Below, in pieces: positions 50,448 to 60,603 of a DNA stretch of 64,000 bases. Every line of letters starts with the position of its first letter. Position 1 is the stretch's first letter. The notes under the pieces were generated by a model. It searched no databases. It worked only from the letters and a program-made list of their open reading frames with translations, and was not told the origin of the DNA. The translations under genes were made by a program, and so were the position numbers. Source of the stretch: Cloeon dipterum (Eukaryota > Arthropoda > Insecta > Ephemeroptera > Baetidae); contig NC_088790.1 of assembly GCF_949628265.1 (NCBI RefSeq), positions 3,910,545-3,974,544 of the forward strand, read 5' to 3'.

Positions 50448-50860
50448 CAATGTCGCCGCCCGCCCGAGGATCAAAAATTTATAAGGCGGCTCTCCAACGT
50501 CTAGGCTATAGCTGCTGCTGCTGAACACAAAGAAGCGCGAAAATTGTGATTCAAGATAAAAAAAAAACCACCAAAGACAAAGTATTTTTAATTCAAATCT
50601 CTCTTCGTTTCCATGTGATTTTTATATAGATAGGGACATTTTGACTCGCGTCTGGTACAAAAATTGATCAAAATAACCATTCATTTTTTTAAGATAATCA
50701 TTCCATTAATTCGTCAAGCAGTGTAATTGTGCGGTGATCAATCCTCATATATACAAAGAGTTTGTGCGCGAATTTTTCTTACCAAAAACCCAAATAAATG
50801 TAACGAACTTTGTGAATCAATAACCATCTGCGAAACTGTAACTACCAGAGTAAATTGTAT

Positions 50861-50866
50861 AATAAA
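50861..50866 (+). terminator. Candidate polyadenylation signal of Mctp
   Basis: AATAAA 414 bp after the stop codon. A second AATAAA lies at 50793-50798; which one is used cannot be told. Confidence 0.45.
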
Positions 50867-51085
50867 ATTCCCATGTGTGTTCCTGGTCTATAGCCATTAA
50901 TCCGCCTAACGTGAGAAACAGCATAAAATACTATAATTCTCTAACTCTTCCTCCTCGTGTCTCATTATATAAGGGAAATAGTGTATTCAAAAATAACCTA
51001 CTCTCGTCATCTCACATAAAATGGTTCACTGCAAGATTGCTTTTTCTCTCTTTCTCTTATGACGTGTGAAATGATATGAAGAAGG

Positions 51086-51582
51086 GTAACCCTGGAATTT
51101 CATTTTTGACAGCGCCGAATCATTGCAGGGGGTCAAATTAGGTTAGGCAGCCGAATTCAACATGAAGATATGCCGAAAATCGGTAAAATCGTGAAAACTT
51201 CAGCCGCTTTTGGTCTGAACCTAGCCACGAGAACTCCAATCAGAGAAGGGAGGGGTTCTCTCTGATTGGCTGTTTGACGAAGCCATTATCGAGACAGCAG
51301 CGCCACAGCGACAACCAGCGGAAGCGAGTCAAGCGTCAAGTCTAGTTGTTGCTTGTGGCGCTGCTGTCTCGATAATGGCTTCGTCAAACAGCCAATCAGA
51401 GAGAACCCCTCCCTTCTCTGATTGGTCGGTGGCGTTCTTCTGGCATTTTTTAGACCGAAAACCTGCCAAAGGGAACGATTTTCGAGTTCCCACCGATTTT
51501 TGACAGAGTGATTCAGCTAACTATCCTAATTTTGACCCTCAGGAATCGATTGGCACGGTTAAAAATGAAATTCTAGGGTTAC
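51086..51582. mobile_element. Foldback (long inverted repeat) element, intact copy
   Basis: A 497-bp palindromic element starting GTAACCCTGGAATTTCATTT and ending with its near-complement. The inner arms 51236-51307 and 51354-51425 look perfectly complementary over about 72 bp around a spacer of about 46 bp; the outer arms are similar but imperfect. Each inner arm itself contains a smaller palindrome (CCAATCAGAGA ... TCTCTGATTGG). There is no ORF. No target duplication was recognised. Diverged relatives lie at 24975-25305 and 31610-32085. Confidence 0.85.
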
Positions 51583-52217
51583 TTTGAAACTGTTCAATCG
51601 GTGTTTTATTGCCTGAAAAAGCAGTTGCGTTTTTACGAGAGCAAAATATCTGTCTTCTCTGCTTCGTATTGAAAATCAAAATGCTTTTTGAAAATAATGT
51701 CTTTCCTTTGGGTGAAAATTTGGTCAGCAATTAATAACATTTGTGAGAATCGCAGTGTTAGCGAAAATTGGAGGCATTTTGACTGTTGTATTTTTAACTC
51801 GATAAGTGGCTTCTTCTATACCATGTGATTTGAGCATAATTTATGCTTATATATAATGTTGAGTTTTCCAGAATATATGTGGACTTGTAATCTCTCTGTT
51901 TTTGCAACGCTGCTGTTACGACTATTGAAAGATCCCTCCACTTGGACTCATCATCATTAAACTCTATAAAGTCATTGCATAAATTGAGCAAGATATTTAT
52001 TGAAGATGTTAATTATTTAATGATGCTGTGTATGCAAATTACTACCGAATGTTAATTACTGATACATGTGTCAAAAACTTTCACGTGTGTGACAGCGTTT
52101 ATTACGCCAGCTGTCGAAATTTCATTGTCTCTTTATATATGAAGTTTTTATTATTTATTACAAATAAAATAAGCACAAAATGCAAGATTTAAAATATAAC
52201 AATGCTTTTTATTTTAA

Positions 52218-55200
52218 TTAAATTATCATCGCCACAAGGAGAACCAGTGAGAAAAATATATGTTTTTGGACCGGCGTGTTGACATTACCATCGGATACTG
52301 CTGTTAATTTGAAGTGCGGCAAAGTGTCCAAGGGAGCAGGGTAGTTGTACAACCAACTCTGTCCCTGATATAACTGGCCCGTGTTCAAATCCTGCCACAA
52401 TCCACTGGGAAGGTAAATGTCCCTTTGAATTGCGCCTTCGTCCATCACGGGCGCCACCAAAATTTCGTCACCCAATAGATATTCTATATAAAATTCAAAT
52501 TAATTAATTACTATGTGCAATTAGTCTTATATACCGTCGTCGATCAGGAAAGCTTGTTCGTCAGACAGGGGCGAGTATCTAGCCATCCAAATTGGATTGT
52601 TAATCGAAACTGCTCCACCGGCCAAGTACTGTTGCGCCAGCTGCATGAACACAGGCGTGTAATTTGCGTGGAGCTCGACAAACTTCTTTGAAATGGCATC
52701 CACCTGAGAATAAATTTAAAAGTAGTTTTCATTTCTTCCCCTTAAAATGTTCACCTCTGGATTACTGAAATCCCATGGAACTCGTGAAAATTGGAGGGAC
52801 GGCATGAAAGTGGAGGCTTGGAGCCAGCGAATGAACAATTCTTCGCTGATTTCCTCCCCGAAATAATTGTTTCCGCCGATCATATCTGGCAAAACGTATG
52901 GGTATCCGGCCATATTCATAGCCAGCAAGGAGGTCACGATGCTGCGCAGGCCGTTATTCATGGTCCATCGGGAGTCCTTGTCCACCATGCGGACGAACAG
53001 GGGAATGTCTTGCGTGCGGAAGCCAGCACGCACTTCGGTCAGAGGCCCGTACTGAGAAACGTTGCGAATGTAGGTTGAGGTGTAAATGTTGGGTTGCATG
53101 TCCCGTGGGCCACTTAAAACGCGTGGGTTCGGAAGCCAGCTTGTTTCGCCGGCGTCAAACTTGAATGAGTCCACCTGCAAATTTGTCGGTAGATGCCAAT
53201 GAAAGGTTGTCATTGTTTTAAGTTGAAATTAAATTAAAGCATAAAAAAGCGACCTGTTTATATATCCATATATACTGCCTAAATGTCACGGATGGAAGGA
53301 CAAAATTGGCATAGCACTCAACAAAATTTGCACCAGAAATTGATTTTTACAGGTGTAACGGGACAATTTTAATTTAGGAAAACTTTGAAACCTCGGAAAC
53401 CTCATTATCTCATCTCTCCGTGCTGCAATTTCAAAAGTAAGATACGCTTTGGATTCCTCTCAACAAGCCCAACCGAACTAACACAATTCATGTCCTTGGT
53501 GAAGATCAAAGGTAATTTTAGTGGTAATTTTGGTATCAAATTAAAACTTTGGAAATGAGCTCAGATTTTTGAAATTTTAAAAATGTACTTAAAAGTTGTC
53601 CCAAGACGTGTGAACTTATGTCAAAATTTCAGAGTGGTTCTCTTTCTTGTTTACGAGAAATTCCAATTTAAAACTCTGAAAAACGCGATTTTTTTATTTT
53701 CTCGTGTTTTGCAATTATTGCTAACTCCAAATCTCGGGTCCTAATAATCAGAATTGCAAAAAGTGCACATCATTAGAATCATCTTGACCTCCCTTGACTA
53801 GCTGAAGGGCTTAGGGGTGCTTTACCTCCACCCCAAATTGTTTTATTTCAACCCCCTCGGAAAAAGCAAAATATTATCGAATTTTCATTAATTTTTAAAT
53901 GTTATTTATACCGCTTCATTTTTTCGTTAAGGTATTAGTTTTGTATAAATAAAAATATTTTTTAACCTGAGAGATCGCCTTTATCGCGTCGATTTTGCTG
54001 AACCAGTAGTTGGCTGCATCAGGGTTTGTAAAGTCAAAAATGGCCGCAAGCAAGCCGTTCCACCACCTTGTTCTCGTCCTGCCATTTTCGTCTTTGGCAA
54101 AATATCCCAGACCTTTCAAGGTTTGAAAACTGGGACAGTTTTCGTTCATAAAAGGGTGGATCCACAGGGTGACCCTGAAACCGAGGGACCTGAGGTTGGA
54201 GACCAACCTCCCTGGATCGGGGAACTTTTCCAAATCGAACTCGAGTTCTCCATAGCAAGTCTCCCAGTCATCGTCGATTTCTATTTGGCTGTTTTCGTAG
54301 CCGAGATTGGCAATTTCATTGGCAAACTCCATCACAATCGTTTCGCTGATATTCCTCTTGTACCTTAAAATTAATTTTCCGGAATTAAAAGGCAATATTC
54401 TTCATCTGTGATGCAGTTTTACAAGGCGATCGATGAGAAGATATGTTTGTAAGCAAAATGGTGCAATATTTGTAATATTTTATTTAATGTCTCAATTAAA
54501 TTTACTCTAAAAAATAATAAATTAATTAACTACACTTGTATGTTTCTTTCTTTCTCTATTTTTAAAATTGTGTCTCTGTTTGGAGTAAACATTTTGCATG
54601 AAACGCAAAATTATTTTAAGGCAGAAAACTCCAAAAAAATATTATATATGCCCACGAGTATTCTGTCAAATCACTGTTTTAATTTAACATTAAAATAAAA
54701 TAGAAAAATATACAAGTTGTTTGAGTATTGCAAAATAAATATTACCGAACCCACGTAGACCAAATGGGATGCTGTACCATTCTCTCATCAGGCAGTGCAG
54801 ATGGGCGCCCGAAAATGTTGTCGATTGCGTGTAGTTGCGCTTCTTTTACGTCGCTTAAGGTGCAAATGCGGTAGTGCAGGCGCAGCTCGTCAACGACTAA
54901 AAACGGATCCTCGAACTTTGCGCTCATGCACAACTGATTTTGTCCAGTTGTGTTGAAATCTAGAAAGAGGGGCACGTAGTCCTCGACGTAGAAATACTGG
55001 CCGAAAGAGTTCAAGAAGTAGCGCTCGGCGATGCCCATATTGTCCAGCTCCTGCGTGACGTACTGGTAGTTGCTGTGTTGCAGCTTTTCTATGGGCCACC
55101 GCTGGTCTTTCTGCTCGAATCCACCGTACCTGCAGAAGTCAATGCTGTAAATTTAAATTCCGAATTTCTCGAGAGGGTACCAATGGGTCGTGCCGTAATC

Positions 55201-55643
55201 GATGCAGTCTTGAATGGTCGTCGCGTTATCTGCAGTCGTCCAAATAACTTCGGAGCATTCGCCTGCGGCTTTAATTTCGAGACTGATTTTGGAGTCGAAA
55301 TCAACGCGAATTCCATTTTCTAGCTCCGTGTACTTCGCATTTGCGAGAAGATCAGAGCTCAAATGTTGACCCAGTTGCACGGAAGTTTTTCCAGCTTTTG
55401 AAATAATAAACAATAAAATTGGTGTTTTAATTAAATTTTTAGTTTTACCCGGTCCATTGACCAATAAACTCATTTTTCCACGTACATCTTTGGAAAAAAT
55501 CACATTTCCAATCGACTTTTCTATGTTGATTGATGAAACCACAACTGTGAAATATTGTGTTTAGATAATGGAAATTTTCAAATTGTTTTCGGAAACTTGC
55601 CTACGAAGGTTGTCAGGACAGCAAGCGCTAAAAACCTTCCCAT
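52218..55643 (-). CDS. Glycoside hydrolase family 31 (MYORG/tobi-like alpha-glycosidase), secreted or GPI-anchored
   Basis: Minus-strand exons: 55643-55601, 55544-55449, 55394-55181, 55129-54746, 54363-53967, 53174-52755, 52703-52535, 52483-52218; 662 residues. The N-terminus MGRFLALAVLTTFVVVVSS is a signal peptide, obtained by joining exon 1 through a GC donor (GTAG/GCAAGT). An N-terminal beta domain comes first, with HWYGG. The catalytic barrel carries IEIDDDWE, then SFKFDAGE, whose Asp (residue 385) is the family nucleophile. RMVDKDSRW, 58-60 residues later, provides the likely acid/base, and PDMIGGNNYFGEE follows. Family members hydrolyse alpha-glycosidic bonds; MYORG acts on alpha-galactosides and insect tobi responds to diet (family knowledge). 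The last 17 residues are hydrophobic (HIFFSLVLLVAMII) after a Ser/Asp/Gly/Asn-rich stretch, as in a GPI signal. The intron 55448-55395 is 54 bp, in frame and stop-free, so it may be retained. Confidence 0.88.
53175..53966 (-). other. GH31 intron carrying an R1 copy
   Basis: A 792-bp intron between two catalytic-domain exons. Its middle is the inverted R1 repeat; the rest is AT-rich. Confidence 0.7.
53640..53835 (-). repeat. Dispersed repeat R1, inverted copy in a GH31 intron
   Basis: Contains TTTCTCGTGTTTTGCAATTA, then AATTGCAAAAAGTGCACATC, then CTAGCTGAAGGGCTTAGGGG. Reversed, the copy at 63265-63541 has the same order. Confidence 0.6.
54364..54745 (-). other. GH31 intron without recognised features
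   Basis: A 382-bp AT-rich intron (donor TTCG/GTAATA, acceptor TTTTAAG). No repeat match was found. Confidence 0.7.
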
Positions 55644-56708
55644 ATTGCACCTCTGCAACTGCATCACTGGCTAATCAGTTTTTGACCGTGATTCGATCTA
55701 ATCTACTACTAATCTATCTGCGGTGCTATAACAATCAAACAATGTACAGCCAGGCAATATTATCAGATTGAACTTGATTGCAGAAACCCAATTTTTTACA
55801 ACACACTTTTTCTGTATTTTATGAATAAAAGAATAAAAAATGGAACACAAAATATTAATTCTCATTTTAGAAATAAGATATATTTACTGAGCAAAATTAA
55901 TGAAGAAAATATTTTATTCCATCGTCAGCTCTTACACAATCTCATCTAATAAAATGACTCCAAGTCTTGATCCTGAGGCCCTCTCGCGCTTCTCGGCCGC
56001 ATCAGCCTTTAAAATGCTTTTACAGGGAACCGGTTTAGCCTTTAATTCAGTAGGCAACAAAAAAGGCCGAACCGAGGTCATAGCTATTTTGCTGAACATA
56101 AGGAGAGGTGTGTTTGCCAAGATAAATATGTCAGTTTAATAGTCGTGGTAGACCTGCACTACGTGCTCGGACCTTCAGCAGCTATGCGCTGGTAGGATTA
56201 TTTGTCCACAACATAATTTATTTTACTTTAATTTTACTTTATATCAGAACTATTGTGCAAATTATTTATTAGCTCTGGAGGGAGATATCGCTTGAAAACA
56301 AAAAAGCGTAATGGTTGACACGGGGACGATATTGCGAATTACCTGCTTTCTTTTAACCCTTTTTTGGATGTTGATTGTCAAAAAATCATGACGTACGTTG
56401 CTCCTGATCGGTCAGCTTGCAAAAACTGATTTTACAAAATAACTTAGCGTCGTGTGCTGTACTGCCTGCTAATTTTGTTAGTTGACATAACAACGGTTTT
56501 CAGCATTCCATTAAACTCTTGCTCGCATCATTACAAATCAAGCCGCTTGATAAAAACAAATTTTATATAAAAAAAATCTCTAAAGCTTTACTAATTTAAA
56601 CGACATGACGTTAAAGACTATTTTCCAAGGACCGTATATTTTCAGTAAAAAATCATTGATTTCAGGAGCATTATTTTTCGCTGTTACAGCAGCAGCGGGG
56701 CCAGTGCT
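55644..56708. other. Divergent upstream region of GH31 and the 668-residue gene
   Basis: 1.07 kb between two divergent start codons; it must hold both promoters. A GC-richer stretch at 55932-56120 is open on the minus strand for 62 codons (with KPVPCKSILKADAAEKRERA) but has no homolog that I recognise, and its best ATG gives only 55 residues. It could be a last exon remnant or chance. Confidence 0.45.
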
Positions 56709-58825
56709 ATGAGATGGAAAATCGTTGTGGCTCTTCTCGGAATAACCCTGCTCCAAGTGTGCAGTGTTCAAAGCACCAGAAGCCCTAATTTGTGCAGACT
56801 CTCTTCCTCTCAGATCAACACGCTTTTCGAAGCGGTGACCTTTCCGAAATTTGTCGACAGATCGCTCAACGCTTCAGCTAGCACGATAAATGTGCCGGAC
56901 AAAGTGTGCCAGAAAAAAATCGACGATCTTAAATACTCGATTGACGACCTGGTGGTGAATAGCCAGAAATGTGCAGCCGGAGAAAACACGGCGTGCGTGG
57001 ATGCAAAGCACGAAGCAGTCAAAATTAACATCAACAAGCTAGTTGCAAGATCTGAACGAGATACGAGAGACGAATTGAGGAGGCTCGAAACGAGAGTGGA
57101 TGAACTGTATTCCCAAATTTTTGAATCCTTGCTAGCTGAGCAAAGCTTCGTGAATATCGCTCAGAGCGTCAAGTCGAAAATTCAATCAGGAAATTACAAG
57201 GATGCTGCGAGTTTCTTCCTGAAAGCCACAGACTCGAAGAAGTTAGACCAATATGATGAGATTGTTCGATCGCTAGATCTGAATAATGAGGATTCAAAGA
57301 AAGTGCTGCTGTTCATAAAAGCCCTCGAAGTCAGTCCTATTTCATTTAATGTGGCGCAGGGCATCGCATTTGAAAATTTTACAGCGCCGAGTTTTTTGTT
57401 TTTCCACGACGTAGTCAAGTCTGCTGTCGAACACAAGGACTTCACAAATCAACAAGTGTATTTCCAACGGAATTTCAGAGCTCTGTTGGGGACTTTAATC
57501 GATAAAAAGAGAAGCGTCGTCAAGAATCTACTCACGACTTTGGAAAATGAGGATTTCAGCACGATTTTACAAATTGAAACATATTTCGCACCACAAAAAA
57601 TTACTTCCCTTTTACGAGATCTCTCCACGGAAGTAATGAAGCAAAACGTCACAGATGCCGTTCAACAAATTATAAAAATTGCATCAAACCTGAAGGATTT
57701 AGGCAACCAGTGCATTATTTTGGAAAATGCGCATCAGATAATTCAGCAAAGAAATGCAGACTATTCCATCGAAGCGTTTCAAATGTGGCTGTACGCAAGG
57801 AAAACCGTGAACGAGGAACCCGACTTCAGAGCCCAAGAAATCGATTACAGGAAGAAATGTGTCACAGTGCAAGATGACTTGGATCAGTACGCCGCCACAA
57901 ATATCAACAATTTTGTAAAAATGTATGACGATCGGCCGCGTTCGCTTTTAGGCTTCTTTTACATGTATCCTGTCACGATGAAATTTTTCCTTCCTGATCT
58001 GGTTGAACAAAAGTACCGCGGCCAAAGAGGCTCGTTGCTGAAACTGACGGCTTTTTATTACAAAATCAACCGAATGGAGGACTCGATCATTTTTTTAAAA
58101 AGTCTCGTCGACCAGCTTGTCATATACGAAGAAACAAATAGCTTTGAGTCATTCCACATTTTCACCGAGTTGAAAGTGATAATGAGTCTCTCCGAGTATC
58201 CCAACGCTGGAAGCATTTTCAAAAAGAAATGCAACACGGCAAAGAGCCACATGCCCAAGTGGATGGGAGAGCTGATTTGGAAAGACACCGCGAGCTGCAG
58301 CCTCACAAATAGATTCAACGGGCACGTCCTCTTGTGCTCAAACTTGTCATCAGACGATTTCAATTCCATCTACACTAAACCCCCCAAAGGAAACACAGGC
58401 GAGAAATGGAAAATTGTATTAGAACCTTCAAATGGTCGGCTGGTCCTGCAAAACAGGCAGTTTTCTACCTCGTTGCTGCACCACGGCGAGGGGCTACCAA
58501 TGCCGCGGGGCACTGACATGGGATGGAATGGCTGGTCCAATCACGAGGGCGAAAAGTGGAAAATTGAAGGGGTCCCTGGAGATTTTGTCAAACTTTATTA
58601 CGCAGGTATGGTACAAAATTAAATATTATTTATTCGCCCAAAGCTGTCACACAGTCAAAATATATAATTTAAATTGCGTTATATTATTTTCACTGATTAA
58701 ATTAAAATGTTTCAGATGGAATCTACTTGACAGGAAGCAATAGAAGATGCAATATTGGATATAATTGTGTCGATTTAAAGAGAAGTACGCAAGACCATCT
58801 GCAGCAATGGAAATTGCAATGCTAG
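56709..58825 (+). CDS. Secreted orphan protein of 668 residues, helical body and beta-trefoil-like C-terminus
   Basis: Two exons, 56709-58605 and 58716-58825 (donor ACGCAG/GTATGG, acceptor TTTCAG). The 632-codon first exon is by far the longest open frame in the window. The ATG at 56709 is followed by a clear signal peptide (MRWKIVVALLGITLLQVCS). Residues 25-520 are charged and helical-looking, with few cysteines and no domain I know. From about 520 the style changes. Three segments each end in the same motif: EKWKIV (Trp 567), EKWKIE (Trp 617), QQWKLQ (Trp 664). The spacing of 50 and 47 residues resembles the (QxW)3 pattern of ricin-type beta-trefoil lectin domains. I infer a secreted protein with a carbohydrate- or ligand-binding tail; the function is unknown. 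It is not a ribosome-inactivating toxin, as no such catalytic domain is seen. It lies divergently next to the GH31 gene. Confidence 0.85.
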
Positions 58826-60603
58826 AAATGTAAAAATCAACAACAGAAGACATTTAAACAGCTTCTGATTTCTGATTCGTTTGTATTTTGTTTTGTCTGA
58901 GTTTCAGGGACGAAATTTATAATATAAACCAAAGAACGCAATGAATTGTTGCGTTTTATAAAGGAAAATCGTTGTTTAGTGTGTATAATATATTGATATA
59001 AAACAACCGTTAAAAATTATTGTAAAACACGAACAGCGTTACAAGTGTAGTGCCGCTGCATTAAAATAAATAATTTATCAGAAAAAAGGGGTTAGAGACC
59101 ATTATTTGACGTGTCAGGGTCCTTAAAAATTTGTGATATATTGCTTGCAGCAGTTTCTAAAGAAGGAATTGTTTTATTAATGCTAGAAAAATTTATCGCG
59201 GAAACCTGCGGTAGGCGCAGGAAACACTAGGTGTTAATTAACAAGATTAACAAGAACAGTTATTATTTGAGTTGTATGATTTCAGAGTTAACCACAAATT
59301 GTCGGCGGAAATAAGGGCTTGGTTTGCTCTACGACTAAATTAATGTATATTTACTATTACAAAACAAATATTGCTCGTTTGTTAAAAAATCGACCAATGC
59401 GCGTATTATATTTCTTTCCATTAAAGCTCACGAAGGTTAGATACCAAAATGATGTAAAATATGAAAATTTAATTTTAACCAAAGGTGCTGAGAGAAGCTA
59501 AAATATAACTCATGCGGGGGAAGGAGTGCATAGTTTACCATACCTTGCTACTGGAATGAGTGCCAGTGAAACACACCCGTCTCCTTTAGGGGGTGCAGCT
59601 CGTCTAATGAGACACAACAAATATTTTAGTAATGCAAGCAGAGGGAGCGAACTGAAGGGTCGCGTCTGCGCGCAGGCGGTAGGCACCTGATCAACTGTCA
59701 GGGGGCTGCGTAGATGGATATAGAGGTTTCGGAAGATAGAATGAAAAAGGAGGGACATGGCAAGTGACAAGTGCAAACTTAGCTTAGCAAAGGCGGGAGG
59801 TTTAACCTATATTTTTTATGGGTTTAGCTAATTTGAGATGGGGGATGTCACCATGAAAGAGTAAGAAACTCGCAAAAACTCGCGTCCCAATAACATGGGC
59901 GCCTTGATTGGAGGAATAACCTAGTTTAATTAAAAGAACAGTTCCTGCCCCCACACCCCAGGGTCATTTTATTCAAACGCAAAACATTTTCGTCCCGGAA
60001 AATTAATTCACGTGCTAGAAAGATGCATCAGCAGCATGTGCGGCGAGTTGGAAAGCGTTTGCCATCCTAATTTCAAGTCAGAATTTATTGGACTCGATCG
60101 TCATTGCAATGCAAGACGAGTCAAACGCATATACATATTTATTAAAACCGCAAAGAAGTTCCAACAGAAAAATGACAACAATTATTTCTTGTGATTCCAC
60201 CTTAATTGTTTTCTATAATAAACAATTTTTTAAACAATTTGCAACAGCTATAGTTGAGACACGTAAAACGTTTGGATATTTGCCTTGAGCGTACGTTTTC
60301 ATTTCATATGACTTTAAAAAATTAGCGAGACAGAGTTAAAGTTTATCCATGTTCTTTCGTGGAATTTGTTTTTCCTAAGAAGCTGTATAATCATCGGCGA
60401 GACCCAGGTAAGATTTTTCTAAAAAAGCAGTCGCTCAAGTTTTGCATTTTCATCGCTGCCTAACAGATGTCTCGTGCAAAGCTAAGTGACCACTTAAGGA
60501 GGAAATGTTTGAAAGGCACCTTCGCAGAAGGTGAGCTCTTCTCAATCGGATGAGTTGGTTGGTCTGTAAGCATTTGATTTAGGAAAAACAAATACAGCCA
60601 ATT
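58826..60603. other. Intergenic gap before the serine protease gene
   Basis: Holds the 3' UTR of the 668-residue gene with AATAAA at 59065-59070. A somewhat GC-richer piece at 59510-59780 has no recognisable product. The 5' leader of the protease gene ends it. Confidence 0.55.

Larger units (their letters stand above)
50448..52217. other. Region between the convergent Mctp and GH31 genes
   Basis: Holds the Mctp 3' UTR, its poly(A) signals, the foldback element at 51086-51582 and the GH31 3' end. Minus-strand AATAAA motifs near 52148-52158 could end the GH31 transcript. Confidence 0.6.
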
